A DNA stretch of 64,000 nucleotides from Humulus lupulus (lineage: Eukaryota > Streptophyta > Magnoliopsida > Rosales > Cannabaceae): the NCBI RefSeq assembly GCF_963169125.1, contig NC_084799.1:64278643-64342642 (forward strand). The letters are read 5' to 3'. Shown piece by piece: positions 1-11,739 of this stretch (the first letter of the stretch is position 1; every line of letters begins with the position of its first letter). The notes beneath the pieces are model-generated. The model saw only the letters and a list, made by a program, of their open reading frames with translations, had not been told where the DNA came from and did no database searches. The translations under genes were made by a program, and so were the position numbers.

Positions 1-2
1 TT

Positions 3-338
3 CCTTTGAAGATTATGAGAGGCGAGTCATTGTTTTGCAGCACTCACTGGAATCTACTTGATCATATTCTTATGCCTGTTAATGTGAAGGCTTTTGTTCA
101 TTGGCTTTTGCTGCATTTTGGCATAAAAAGGAGTTTGCTCATTGTTTATGATTCTATGTCGGGGGAGAGGCATGAAAATTTGAGTTTACCTGTAATTGAA
201 GCATTTGCTATAATGCTTCCTTTTTTGTTGGAAAAGATTGGTTTTTATGATCGTCCTCATATAAATATTGATCTTAGTCCTTACGATGTCGCTGAGAATG
301 ATGCTCTGCAATTGACTATTGCTAGAGGCATTCCTTAA
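3..338 (+). pseudogene. Ulp1/SENP-like cysteine protease (C48) C-terminal fragment
   Basis: An open frame runs in from the left edge (codons from 6) and stops at 336-338. It holds a His-Trp pair followed 17 residues later by an Asp in a V-Y-D-S context; this HW...DS arrangement is the His and Asp part of the catalytic triad of Ulp1-type deSUMOylating proteases. The Cys box (Q then D-C-G) that should follow is not in the frame. Just past the stop the sequence CAAGTTGAGTG/GTGAGTTTT looks like a splice donor followed by a T-rich intron, so the Cys exon may have lain downstream, where a gypsy LTR now sits. Plant Ulp1-like domains are often carried by Mutator-like or CACTA transposons, so this may be transposon cargo rather than a host gene. 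The left end is cut by the window. Confidence 0.55.
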
Positions 339-540
339 CAAGTTGAGTGGTGAGTTTTTTTTTTTTTTTTTTTTTAAGTTTGTTTATCTTGCTGGGGTAA
401 GAGTCATGCCGACCACCCCTAGGGCTCTTGGGCGTGCTTAGGCCGATGACCCCTAGGGTTAGGGATCGTACTCTGTCGTTTATTCTATTTGTTTCATTCA
501 AAATGTGTCGTATGCTGTACATACGACCGTTGGCCAATTT
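339..540. other. Non-coding junction with T homopolymer
   Basis: A run of about 20 T lies at 355-375, after a possible splice donor. A short motif around CCCCTAGGG then occurs twice (about 412-424 and 449-460). No gene is seen. Confidence 0.4.
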
Positions 541-1786
541 CATAGGTCAACAATATGCTTAGATTTTTGGGGATTTTAATTTTATATTAGATTTGTGGTT
601 AAAGAGATTATAAGAGGGAATTGAGGAGAGAATCAAGGGAATTCTAGAGTAGTTAGTTTTTCCAAGAGCCTATAAATAGAACCTATTCCTTCTCATTTTT
701 CTCACTTTCACTCTTGCTTTCTCCTTCTCTCTCACACGCATACACACTCTCTCGCTCTCTCTCTCTCTCCTTCTTGTTGTCGTGCACCCACCACCCACAT
801 AAACCCTAGGCCGAGCTCTCATCATCACCATCACCTCTTAATAATTTTTGAAACACTAGGTTGGCCATACCCCACCTAAACCCTAATTTCATCAAAGTTT
901 CAAAACCCTAACCTTAACTACACATAGCCGAACTCTAGTGTTCCCAAGGCCACACGACCAAAGCCACTTTTTCTCATTGCCAAAACCGTACAAGCATTTA
1001 AGGATCTAGGGTTTTCTTCAAGATCAAGGTTGAGGTATAGTTAAGTTTTGATTTTGTTGTGAGATTTAGATCTATTAGTTTATATTTTGATGTTGGTATT
1101 ATGCTTATGAAATAAGGTTCTAAGCATGATTAACATATAAAGGACTCAAGTATAGCTTCTGTGCACCACACTTAAGGTAAGGAAAATTAGGTAGTGTAGA
1201 TGTTAGATCTACTATTTTATATGGCTAACATTTCTAGTACATGAAAATGGTAAGGGTGGAGCACTAGCGCTCTGTTTTAGGCCGTGGATGCACTGTGGTA
1301 TAATGGAATGTGGAGATGTCCAACCATTATAGATCTTATTTATTTCAATAGATGTCCTGATCTGTTATTTATATGTTTATGACTAATGATATGATTGCAG
1401 GATAATTCTGGCATTGCATGTGAAATTGTTTGTTATGAGCTTATGGTTGATTTTTGTATGAGTGTTGCTGTGTATTTTCCTTACTGGGCTTAAAAGCTCA
1501 TTCCTTTCTTTTATTTTTGCAGATTAAGGTAACCTTAGATGACCGGTGGCGAACGGATTCCCGATAACAAGACTGGTGTGAATATGTGGGGGTCGTATAG
1601 CTGCGTGTTATTTTCTTGGGAAAATTATGAAACTTTATGATTAAATGTTGCATAATTTATTTTTCTTAAACTCAAGTTATGTTTACTTTAATTTGTTAAT
1701 AAAGAAGGTGACACTTTTCCAATTTATTAAATTTATTTTCAACGCTTTTATTTTCTAAAATCATAGTTAGAATTTAGGGTGTTACA
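541..1786 (+). repeat. Ty3/gypsy LTR, 3' portion
   Basis: The stretch has the architecture of the other gypsy LTRs in this window: a TATA box at 671-678, a CT-rich leader, the phrase TTACTGGGCTTAAAAGCTCA before an AG-rich box, and a final GGGTGTTACA at 1777-1786. The left edge is uncertain because the TGTA start is not recognisable. The right edge is sharp: it abuts copia gag sequence on the other strand, so the LTR inserted into that copia element. Confidence 0.6.
671..678 (+). promoter_or_regulatory. LTR TATA box
   Basis: TATAAATA preceded by GAGCC and followed by a CT-rich, start-site-like tract; same context as the TATA boxes of other gypsy LTRs in the window. Confidence 0.6.
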
Positions 1787-2010
1787 CTTATGAGAATAGT
1801 GCTTATCACTTTTTCCTGTAGCTCTTCCGGATATTCCTCATCCATACTCTCCTAGGCTTCTTTCCCTGCAGTGCCTTCATGAGTCCTTGTTGTACCAAAA
1901 CATCTGTCACTCTGCTCTGCCATATATTGAAATTGTTCTTTACATCAAAAAGTTCAATCTAGAATTTTGTGGAAGACATCATCTTTGACATACTCGGTGA
2001 AGATCTGAAA
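1787..2010 (-). pseudogene. Ty1/copia gag N-terminal fragment
   Basis: Read on the minus strand, this encodes the conserved start of a copia Gag: a F-D-V-K-N-N-F-N-I-W motif followed by V-L-V-Q-Q-G-L-M-K-A-L, as in UBN2-type copia gag proteins, which coat the element RNA in cytoplasmic particles. There is a stop near the start and a frameshift after the A-L-Q-G-K motif; in the shifted frame the expected acidic E-E...E-L segment continues. The fragment is about 75 codons, far shorter than a full gag. It is truncated on its C-terminal side at 1786 by the gypsy LTR. It lies directly downstream of a primer-binding site and a copia LTR, so its placement is secure. Confidence 0.75.
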
Positions 2011-2013
2011 CCA

Positions 2014-2025
2014 GCTCTGATACCA
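2014..2025 (-). other. Retrotransposon primer-binding site (initiator tRNA-Met)
   Basis: The minus strand reads TGGTATCAGAGC, the standard plant LTR-element site complementary to the 3' end of initiator tRNA-Met. It lies 2 bp inside the LTR edge at 2028, between the LTR and gag, where minus-strand DNA synthesis is primed. Confidence 0.9.
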
Positions 2026-2027
2026 CT

Positions 2028-2451
2028 TGTTGGAAAAAAAAAAGACAAACTTAAGCAAAAACAATAAAGAAGCAAATTAATTCGGCAAAATCACCAAACC
2101 CATAAGGAGAGATCTATTTCACTTCAAACTTTTATACTCAAACTCTCTCAATCTCTTCACCCAAAACCCAATACACCATTTGCTTCTAACTCTTTTCACT
2201 CTTCAAACTCACTCTCACACTCTCTACACTTCAAACTCACTCTCATTTCTCTCTTCAAAACCCTGTCTCAGACTATCTTCAAAACTCACACCACTCCTCT
2301 TCATGACTAACATTCTCCCATACACAAAGTACATTTATAGAGTTGTAAAACTTGAGCATCAAGAAAGCTTGCCCAACAAGACACTTATTTTACACAAATT
2401 AGTAATTACCCTAAATTAAAAACCATAATTAATTTGAGTCAATACTCAACA
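2028..2451 (-). repeat. Ty1/copia 5' LTR (minus orientation)
   Basis: On the minus strand the 424-bp repeat starts TGTTGAGTATTG and ends CCAACA next to the primer site. A minus-strand TATA box lies at 2333-2339. No second LTR copy is in the window because the element is cut by the gypsy LTR ending at 1786. Confidence 0.75.
2333..2339 (-). promoter_or_regulatory. LTR TATA box
   Basis: TATAAAT on the minus strand inside the copia LTR, about 115 bp from the LTR start. Confidence 0.5.
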
Positions 2452-4882
2452 GATACAATATTTACAATGACATGACCAATAAAAATAAATTTATCATAAT
2501 AAAGGCTAACACAATATTACTACTTGGCCCGGGGATAACCCAATCTCGAGCAAGTGACTTATTATCTTTTGGCCAGATGTGTCAATAAAAATAATTATTA
2601 GAGCCGAGATAGAATTGTCCTCGTACCAAACAAAAATTATTGTACATCATGAGTATAACTTCTTTACCATCCAAATGAACTCTTATCTTAAATTTTTAAA
2701 AATAAAATTAAATTATATAAAGGACTAAACCTTTACGAGACCAATTAAATCAAGCCAAGCAGACTCGTCCAAAATTTTTCGATTAGGGCTAATTACTCCT
2801 TGGTGGGGTGGTTGGGCCTTGAGCTTTATAATTCAAGGTTGGAGGTTCAAATTCGCACACAATCAATTTGTATATATTATAATATGTATAGATTTATACC
2901 ACAATAAGTTGGTCTTGTAGGCGGTCTTGTTGGCACCAATGTGGTGATAATTGTGGTAAAGTTGTCTACCTTCTTCGTGGCAAAGTTTGACATTCCTTCA
3001 CCCTAGAGTGTACATGTAGGCTATGTCAAGTTAGATTTGTACATATAAATTGGAGATCAATACCATATTCTCAGCTATAATGTAATCCATATTTGTAATT
3101 TTTTTTTTCAGTTAGGATTTGTAGGACTTCTCTTTTCTATTGGATCATTTTGTTAAAAGGTGACATGTGATCACTTTTTGACTGGTAGGCTAATAAATAA
3201 AAGCCACTTCATTTGAGACAGAGTCGTCATATTTTACCAAGTAACTTTTCACAATAGACAAGACCTCAAGCTTTTTCTTAATTTTTGTTTATTTATTAAA
3301 TATTTTTATTAATTTGTAAAAATATATTCATACAGTAGAAAAATGAACGAAAATAATAAAATCAACAAATTTTCCTTAAAAAAAAAAATTAAAAATATCA
3401 ATAATTCCAGAGGTAGATTCAGAGTGAGAAGATACATATCTATATTATCAACAATGTTTACGTATATTTCTATATAAAAAAAACAAAGTTTACGTATATA
3501 AAGAATCACAACACAACCCTTCATTACATAAAGACAAATATTTCAAGATTTGTCGTTTGAGGAACGATCAACTAAAATTCAACCATTACCGCTCCTTTAA
3601 CAAAAGCAGAGACTGGAGCATTGTCGTACGTGGACTTGGCACGGGGCTAGCTAGGTTAGGTGAACTTCCATGAGAGCTTCCTGTGATGAACAATGACAGA
3701 AACTTCACTCCACTTTCTTGTCAAGAATTAGTATTATCCATATTTGTTTGTTTGTGGTCACCCACCACTGTAATATATATATATATATTTATTGAGTGAC
3801 TCTCTTATAGTTACAGTCGTGGATACGTATAATATCACGCAAAACTATCAAAGAAAAAGAAAGTAAAATGCAATGTGTATATATCACGAGTCTCTCTGTC
3901 GTGCGCTTGTCCTTAATGTGTACGTATAACTACTACAACACATGGAAGATATAGTCATATAGCTAGAGATCAATTTTGTTTTAGTAAATAGCTCATGAGT
4001 TAATTTTTTTTCATTATTGTTATATTTTTAAACACACGTGACTCATGATGTTGGAAAGGTAAGGTACAAGTTACAACAACCAAGGAAATTAAGACATGTT
4101 TCAATATCAATGTCACTGCTAAAAAAGGTTCTTTCTCGAAAGGTTGGGCCCGCTGAGATTTAATGTGAGCAATTTTTCTCAACCGGTCTCATATAGCCAG
4201 CCGAGATTGGGTATTGCAGGAGAAATAATAATTTTGTATTATTTTCTATTTCTCTTGTCATATTTCATTAATTGTATCCTGTATTTGCATAATACTCAAA
4301 CAATTTACAACAGATATACATATTATAGAATATATATATATATATATGATAACATGCTATCTAAATATTACTCAAAAACTCATAGAAAGCATATATATGT
4401 TGTGATTATATTTTGTAAGTTAGTAGTTATTAGCATATAAACTAAGCTATTGAAAGTCTAAGTACAGTATCATGCCATCATATACTCAGTGAAGTAGTGG
4501 ACCCATTCCTCACACACAATATTGATGTCATCCATTGCATATATGGTCTTACCATGATATCAAACTATACATTAGTAGTTTCATGATAATTGAAAATTAA
4601 AAATATAAAGATATGTTAAGTACTTACATGCTTCAAAAGATATTCTTTTAGGTCTTTCTCCAAAGTTAAATCTTTCATTAGCTGCTTGATGTAAAACCAC
4701 ACACGGTATCATTAGGTTGTCGAGGACCCTGCATATATACATTGCACAATTTATTATAATTAATTAATGAATTATAAAAATAAATCAAATGAATTTTTTT
4801 TTACATTTAGTTTAAAGGATCATACTTGATCTGGAAACCAAGTAATGCCCCGACCTTCTTGTTTACCCAAAAAAACAGCTCC
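2452..4882. other. AT-rich region without recognisable genes
   Basis: No coding similarity or complete repeat is seen. Short dinucleotide TA runs occur at about 3772-3789 and 4329-4348. Open frames at 3309-3524 and 4144-4440 are low-complexity and resemble no protein I know. This could be old transposon debris or plain intergenic DNA. Confidence 0.5.
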
Positions 4883-4996
4883 TGATGACGTGGTAGGATT
4901 AACTTACATGTGGCTGGCACGTGGTGGTTTCAAGTGAAGGAATCCAGTTCGACCATCGACCAGAGAGTTTTTGATTTATTAAGCCTCATGCTTAGG

Positions 4997-5015
4997 TGCG
5001 ACCAGTCTGGTCGCA
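4997..5015. repeat. Perfect hairpin in U3 of Tat A LTR
   Basis: TGCGACCA, loop GTC, TGGTCGCA: an 8-bp perfect stem with a 3-base loop, about 130 bp upstream of the TATA box. Confidence 0.8.
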
Positions 5016-5145
5016 TATTTTTATTTATTTCTTTTTGGATACACAATCTTGTAATATTTGCATTAATGGTATTTTCCTTTATTACCTTGATACGCAAGTC
5101 TTAATTGTAATTAAGGCCCATGAGCCCATGTAACCTTCTTGAGCC

Positions 5146-5153
5146 TATAAATA
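5146..5153 (+). promoter_or_regulatory. LTR TATA box
   Basis: TATAAATA in the context GAGCC/TATAAATA, matching the spacing of a U3 promoter roughly 330 bp before the end of the LTR. Confidence 0.6.
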
Positions 5154-5480
5154 AGAATCAAAGGGCTCAAGGAAGGGACTTTTGGATTTTGGAACTTTGA
5201 TCTTTGTACTCAGAGAGAAGAATATAGTGTGATATTTGCCAAAGTTGTAATCTTCCCAAGGTTTGTGAAACTCGTGAACCCTAGTTCATTGATCACAGTG
5301 TTGGGATTCAATATCAATAAGAACATTAAGTGGACGTAGGTCGTTACCATCCAATTGAGGCCGAACCACTATAAATCGTTTGTGTCGTTTGCTTTCCATT
5401 TGATTTTTCTTCTTGTTTTCATCTCATTTTCTATCGTTTATCTGACTCCGTGTTGTTGATCAATTTGAGGGTCAGCATTT

Positions 5481-5498
5481 TGGTGCTTTCGTTGAGAG
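5481..5498 (+). other. Candidate primer-binding site of Tat A
   Basis: TGGTGCTTTCGTTGAGAG begins with the TGG expected opposite a tRNA CCA end and lies a few bases after the presumed LTR edge. I cannot name the tRNA. Confidence 0.4.
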
Positions 5499-5525
5499 AT
5501 TAATAAATCACTTCAAGAAGATCAA

Positions 5526-7915
5526 ATGGCGAAGACATCCAAGAAGACGGGGCAGACTGCTGGCGTTGCATCCACCCAGCCTCCTCCACCAAATGTGGCT
5601 GAAGATGAGCCACAATTGGACTTTGAAGAGGAAGAAATGGATTCTGAAACCCTGAGGACAACACTGAGTGTATTGCAAGAGGAGTTGGCCAATCTGAAGG
5701 CCAATCAAGAGAATGCGGCTTAAATGTTGGCATTGCAATAGAGGGAAATTGAGCGCCAACGCCAAGAACTGAATGAGCGGCAGGCAAACGTGGACCGCCG
5801 GCAGAGAAATGCCACTACTACCTTAGAAGCAGCCATTCAGTTGGCCCGGGGGCAAGCTGCACCGACTTCTCAACCGGATCAGCCACTAAACGCACCACCA
5901 CAACGGGCCCCAAACCCGAGTCCTCCGCTTCTGCCGGTGAGTCCTCAAAGGCCGGAGCAACCACATGCTGCTCATCAGGATATCCCAATTCAAGATCCTG
6001 AGCAGCAGCCACCTTCTTGTGCTGGTCAAGATAATCCCCAGCATCAAAGGCAGAATAGGGCCGAGCAGCCTCCCCGAAGCCCTAGATGCCCAATTGCTGA
6101 TGAGCCAAATCCATCGAGTTGGGGGCAACATCCTTCTGCCAACAGAAGGTACACCGAGTCAGGCTCTGCGGTCAAGAGACCCCCACGACATGATAATGCC
6201 TGTGGACCTAGTAACCAACGCAAGCCTCCCCCTAATGCTCGGGAGGTGCCAACTCGAGGGGGGAACAACGTGAGCAGCCGGTCGCAACATAGTCGGTTGC
6301 AGTTCAGAGACGACCATGACTATAATGAAGCTGACTCCGGAAGAAGGAACATTGGTCGAGGGCGAGAAGAAAGAGGTGGAGAAAGGAATCTCCCACCAAG
6401 AGAAAATAGGCCTGCGAGCCGGAACGCTGGGGGCAGTCTAGGAAGCCTAACGTCTTTGATCGGTTGGGCGCCAGCGAGCAAAGGCGGAGAAATGATGACT
6501 TAAGGGACGTGCTCAACGATAGGCGCGAAAGGCATGATGAGAACGCCCCTCCAGCACCAGTCGCGCCAGCGATCCCAGACGCTGTACAGGCCCAGATCGA
6601 TGCAATAAACCAGGCTGTCCAGCAACTGGTAGGGAGCCGGACATCCCACATCGAGTATGATCATAGAAGACGCATTCCGTTCATACAAAGAATAGCCATT
6701 GCGAAAACCCCCAACAAATTCAAGATGTCAGTATTACCAAACTTCGATGGGTACGGGCACCCAGTATCTCCCGTGAATAAGTTCAAGATACAAATGGACA
6801 TCTAGAAGGTGTCAAATGATGATCGCTATAGAATCTTTCCGGCCACCCTATCTGATACTGCTCATGAGTGGTTTTTTAAATTCCCTCATGCTAGCATCGT
6901 ATCATGGGAAATGTTCGTGAGGAAATTCTACGGACAGTTCTACGCTGGTCGTGTGCACCCAACTGAAGCCAACCAGCTGGTCGAGATACGTCAGAAGAGG
7001 GAGAATCCTTAAAGGAGTAAGTCCAGTGGTTTATGTGAGCAGTAGCGGGGGCTAAAATAGTGGGCAACGAAGGGAAAATGATGGCCCTTACTGCTGGAGT
7101 AAGGCACCATTCTCCCCTCTAAAACAGTTTAAGATAGAATGGGGTGAAGAGTACCCATGAGTTTCTTGATCGAGCAGATCGATACATTAAGATCGAGGAC
7201 GCGATTGCCAACGAGGGGAAATCGCCTGCGAAAGACAAGGGACCAAAATAAGATCCCGCTAAAGCCGCCAATGGGTCATATAAACCCAATGGCAACGAGA
7301 AAGGAAATGGGAACTGTAAAAACGATGGAAAAGGGGAAAACGCTGAACCATCAACGTCCAAAAATAAGCGCCCTAAAGGCAACAGATATGAGCCAAGGTT
7401 CACCAACTACACGACCCTTGTCGAGAGCAGAGCATAGGTTTACCAGGCGACCAGCACCAATGCCCCTTACAAGTGACCTGTGCCAATAAGGAAAGATATC
7501 TCCAAGAGAGATACAACAAAGTTTTGTCGTTTCCACAACAACTATGGTCATGACACTAATGAGTGTAACTAGCTGAAAGACGAGATTGAGTTCCTTATCA
7601 GATAGTGACACCTGAGGAGATACGTACGAGCCACTGGAGGTTCTCAAAGAGAGGCTCAAGGAGGCAACGAGCAGGCGCCTATACGCCAACGCTCGCCATC
7701 TTTACAGCCAGATCCTGTGGTAGGTACGTTACTGACCATCTGTGGCGGCCCACACCTTGCAGGAGATAGTGGGAAGGCAAGGGAACGATACGCTCAGACC
7801 TTACGCCATGATAAGGACATCGAGATGCTAAGTGTGGAGGAGCGAACTCCCAAGAAGGCTCGAACAGAGGAAGAACTAATAACTTTCTCCGAGATTGATG
7901 CTCAGCATGTTTGAT
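5526..7915 (+). pseudogene. Tat A gag
   Basis: Gag forms the virus-like particle shell. The start ATG at 5526 opens an acidic N-terminus, then a stop at 5721 and a Pro/Gln/Arg-rich middle (5790-6503). A frameshift leads into 6464-7012, which holds the retrotransposon gag core: a P-N-F-D-G-Y motif near 6740 and D-T-A-H-E-W-F-F...F-Y-G-Q-F at about 6860-6950. A stop falls at the start of the core (near 6804) and another at 7012. Near 7520-7600 the degenerate motif C-R-F-H-N-N-Y-G-H-D-T-N-E-C replaces the usual zinc knuckle; this CxxHxxxxGHxTxxC pattern is typical of Tat gags. About 800 codons in all, in several frames, so it is not translatable. Confidence 0.8.
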
Positions 7916-8330
7916 TTCCTCACTCAGACCCCTTGGTTGTGGACGTCCAGATAGCCAACATGATGGTAAAAATGGTGTTAGTCGACACAGGGAGCTCAGT
8001 TAAAATCTTGTACAAATCTTCATTGGAGAGGATGAAGTTGTCCATGAAGGACCCGGAGCCATGCAACCAAACCATTTATGGATTTTCTGACGAAGGGCTC
8101 GTGCCAACATGATTGATTAGGCTTCCGGTACAAGAACTGCGCCCGCGAACAATACATTACTCACTAATTTTATAGTAGTTGATTGTCCTTCCACGTACAA
8201 TACTATAATTGGAAGGCCTATTCTGGTCGACCTGCGAGCTGTAACCTCAGTTTGGCACCTTGCCATGAAATTCCCAACTGACCCAGGGGTAGGATGCGTG
8301 TTGGGAAACTAGCGAGAAGCAAGGGAATGT
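7916..8330 (+). pseudogene. Tat A aspartic protease
   Basis: The retropepsin-type protease cuts the polyprotein. The active-site motif V-D-T-G-S-S is intact near 7980-8000, preceded by V-V-D-V and followed by V-K-I-L-Y, as in Tat proteases. Stops separate it from gag (TGA near 7912) and interrupt it downstream (near 8110 and 8310). It sits directly between gag and RT in the usual order. Confidence 0.75.
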
Positions 8331-8559
8331 TATAATTGCTCAGTATCTGAGGCAAAGAGAGGTGGATCGAGGGAAGATGTCAGGAAAGAGTTGCAGTTGG
8401 CCAATGAAACACAAGCCCAATCAGGTGAGCACATCCCCAAATAGGGTGTTGCCCAAAGGGAGGATAGGGATTTGGATCCTCGCTTTGGGGATTTTGAGGA
8501 AGAAGTAGAACTGATCGAGGACCTCGATGAGGTCCAACTCTATGAGGCAGATCCGACCA

Positions 8560-9720
8560 GGGTTGTGAAAGTCAGTAAAAACTTAGAGACAACAATATAG
8601 CAAAAGTTGGAGGAATTTTTGAAGAAAAACCAGGAAGACTTTGCCTGGTCGCATAAAGACATGGTTGGGATTGACCCAGAAGTTATCAGCAATGTCCTGA
8701 ATATAGATAATAGCTTTTGACTGGTGCAACAAAAAAGAAGGTTGCTCGACAAAGACAGATCGAAGGCTCTGAAGGAAGAAGTCGAGAAGCTAAAGGAGAA
8801 CGGATTCATCAGGGTAGATTTTTATCCATCGTGGGTCTCTAATCCCGTACTAGTTCCCAAGCCGAATGGCAGGTGGAGAACATGCGTGGATTTCATAGAT
8901 CGTAATAAAGCCTGCCCGAAAGATTGTTTCCCTCTCCCAAGGATCGACCATTTGGTTGATGCCACTTCGGGGCACGAGATCCTATCATTTATGGATGCAT
9001 AATTTGGGTACAATTAGATCAGTATGCACCCACCTGACGAGGATCACACTAGCTTTCAGACTGATACATGACTTTACTGTTACAAAGTAATGCCCTTCGG
9101 TTTGAAAAATGTTGGTGCGACTTACTAGCAACTAGTCAATCACATGTTTAAAGAGCTGATCGGAACAACATGGAAGTATATGTTGATGACATGCTGGTTA
9201 AGTCAAAAAAGGTAGAAGAACATGTAGAGGACCTGCAAGAGTGCTTCAACATCTTGAACAAATATCAGATGAAGTTGAATCCCCTCAAGTGTTCCTTCGG
9301 AGTTGGATCAGGGAAATTTTTGGGATTTATAGTGAACTCGCGAGGAATTGAAGTTAAACCTGAAAAAATCAAGGCCCTGGTCGATTTGAAATCGCCAACA
9401 AAGATAAAAGATGTCCAAATTTTGACTGGGAGAATCACCGCTCTAAGTAGATTTATCTCCAAATCAATAGACAAATGTGCCCCATTTTTTAATCTAGAGG
9501 CAAAAAGAAATTCGAGTGGACGGAAGAATGCAAGCAGGCTTTCCAGGCACTGAAGTCTCATATGTCGCAGCCACTGATTTTATCTAAACCAGTTGAAAAA
9601 GAAACTTTGTTCATCTATTTGGCGGTCACAAAATACGCTGCTAGTGCTGTCTTGGTAAGAGATGAGGAAAATGTGCAAAAAGCCGTATATTAGGTACGCA
9701 AAAGGCTAATAGGAGCAGAG
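8560..9720 (+). pseudogene. Tat A reverse transcriptase
   Basis: RT copies the element RNA into DNA. Visible RT motifs: L-V-P-K-P-N-G-R-W-R and C-V-D-F near 8840-8900, N-K-A-C-P-K-D-C-F-P-L-P-R-I-D near 8905-8945, M-P-F-G-L-K-N near 9090-9110, and the catalytic Y-V-D-D box at 9179-9190, followed by the L-K-C-S-F-G...G-F-I-V-N-S-R-G-I-E thumb and connection segment. Stops lie at about 8600, 9001, 9015, 9069 and 9127, and there is a frameshift before 9170. The active-site aspartates survive even though the frame is broken. Confidence 0.85.
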
Positions 9721-10590
9721 TTGCGGTACCCACTCCTTGAAAAATTAGCCTACTACTTGATTTTAGCCTCCAGAAAGCTGCGGCCGTACTTCCAAGCTCA
9801 CCCCATCACAGTATTAACCGATCAGCCCCTACGGCAAGTTCAACAGAAGCCAGAAGCCGCTGGTCGATTATTGAAATGGGCAGTTGAACTTGGGCAGTTT
9901 GAAATTTCTTACTTACCACGAGCAGCAGTTGAAGAGCAAGCTCTGGCCGACTTCGTCGCAGAACTTACTAGGCTTCCAGACAATGAACAGACAGAAGAGC
10001 CTAAGCCTCAAAGCCAAGCACCCTCTTGGAAGTTGTTTACAGACGGTTCTTCTAATGAACATCACGCTGGAGCCGGAGTGATTTTGGTAACGCCTGAAGG
10101 ACATCGATTCCACTGCGGAATCATATTCATATTCACAGCGTCCAACAACAAAGTTGAGTATGAAGCCCTGCTCGCAGGTTTACGATTAGCCAGGGACATG
10201 AACATAAAGTCACTTGAGATCTATAGTGACTCCCAGTTAGTGGTTAATCAGATTACTTGAGAGTATCAAGCCTGGGTTCTGAAGATGGTTGTTTACTTGA
10301 ACAAAGCAAAGGATTTGTTGGCACAATTTGAAAGATATACTCTACAGCAAGTACCTCACGACCAAAACTCAAATTTTGATGCTTTGGCCTAGTTAGCATG
10401 TGCAAAGGATGCAGACACGCTAAATATAGTGCCTGTTGAACGGTTGTCCGCACCAAGCATCAGCACGGAAGAAACTTCTCTGGTAATTCAGGTGGCAGAT
10501 ACATGGATAGCACCTTTAACTGAGTACTTGGCGCATGGAGTGTTGCCGACGGACAAAAACAAAGCAAGGACCCTCTAGAGAAAGGCTGCT
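9721..10590 (+). pseudogene. Tat A RNase H (connection plus archaeal-type RNase H)
   Basis: RNase H removes template RNA during reverse transcription. The first part (9721-9960) is the degenerate connection RNase H of gypsy elements. The second, after the tether, has F-T-D-G-S-S-N near 10035, an A-S-N-N-K-V-E-Y-E-A-L-L-A-G-L helix near 10140-10175 and S-D-S-Q-L-V-V-N-Q near 10225-10255. This gives the D, E and D of an archaeal-like RNase H (aRNH), which Tat elements carry as a second domain. A TGA stop at 10258-10260 and a TAG near 10390 break the frame. Confidence 0.85.
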
Positions 10591-10599
10591 TGGTTTATC

Positions 10600-11739
10600 T
10601 AAGTCGATGGAATTCTATACCGAATGGGGTACTAAATGCCACTCCTAATATGCGTTTCAAAAGAAAAGCCCAAAGAATTAATGCGAGAGGTCCATGAAGG
10701 TTTCTGTGGAGATCACGCTGGGGGGCAGAGTTTATTGTAAAAGATCCTAAGGCAAGGATACTTCTGGCCAACAATGAATGAAGTCTCTGCAGATTTTGTT
10801 CGAAAATGCGATAAATGTCAAAGATTCTCGAAGATACCACAGGCAGCCCCCAACGAACTAAAACAGATGCAAATTTCGTGGCCATTCGTAGTATGGGGAA
10901 TATACTTAGTCGGATCTTTGCCCACAGGAAAGGGCGGCGTCAAATACGCTGTGGTAGCTGTTGATTACTTCACGAAATGGGCCGAAGCTGAGCCACTTGC
11001 AACCATAATGACCAAAAAAGTGCTGGATTCTGTAGTCAAGAATATAGTATGTTGCTATGGATTGCCAAGAAAAATTGTCTCAAACAATGGCACGCAGTTT
11101 GATAGTGATTTGTTCACGAATTTTTGCGAACGACATGGAATTATCAAGAGCTTTTCTCCAGTAGCTCATTCGCAGGCAAACGGACAAGTCGAGGCTGTCA
11201 ATAAAACACTAAAAGATACTCTGAAGAAAAGGCTTGAAGAAGCAAAAGGGGCATGCCCAGAATAGTTGCCTAAAGTCCTCTAGTCATATAGAACGTCGCA
11301 TCGAACAGCAACAGGTCATACTGCATTCTCCTTTGCTTATGGATACGAGGCTATGTTTCTTGTTGAATTAGATCCGCCATCACATCGACGGATGGCATAC
11401 GATCAGGACACTAATAGCCAATTATTGATGGAATCTTTGGATTTGGTCGATGAAAGGCGTGAGCAAGCCCAAATCCGAGTAGCAGCTTACCAGCAAAAAG
11501 TCGCCCGGTATTTCAACTCTAAAGTACGTGAAAGAAAATTTAATTTGGGAGATCTGGTACTTAGAAGAGTTTTCCTTAACACCCGCGATCAAGCTGCTAG
11601 AGTACTCGGACCTAACTAGGAAGGACCATACCAAATCGAAGAAGTCCTCCATCCATGCACTTATAAACTTTCTCGCTTAAATGGAGATCTCATTCCTCGC
11701 TATTGGAATGGTGAACACCTGCGCAAGTACTACCAATAA
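10600..11739 (+). pseudogene. Tat A integrase, catalytic Asp lost
   Basis: Integrase inserts the cDNA into the genome. Zinc-finger remnants (H-E-G-F-C-G-D-H-A-G-G near 10690-10725; C-D-K-C near 10807) precede the core with V-D-Y-F-T-K-W (first D) near 10960-10980 and N-G-Q-V-E-A-V-N (E) near 11180. The second catalytic position, normally S-D-N-G-T, reads S-N-N-G-T; the codon at 11083-11085 is AAC where GAC is expected. The C-terminal G-D-L-V-L-R-R...G-P-Y-Q-I motifs and the final H-L-R-K-Y-Y lead to a stop at 11737-11739. Several internal stops. Confidence 0.85.

Larger units (their letters stand above)
4883..5477 (+). repeat. Candidate 5' LTR of Tat element A
   Basis: The segment starts TGATGACGTGG and ends GGTCAGCA just before a TGG-beginning candidate primer site. 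It holds a TATA box at 5146-5153 followed by a start-site-like leader. Because the 3' LTR is missing, both ends are set by position and TG...CA ends only. Confidence 0.5.

Noticed and set aside
4144..4440. Hydrophobic 98-codon open frame
   Set aside because: AT-rich low-complexity translation with a TA dinucleotide run; no similarity and no gene context.
5508..6268. Several long open frames on the minus strand opposite Tat A gag
   Set aside because: They mirror the GC-richer gag coding strand and show no protein signature.
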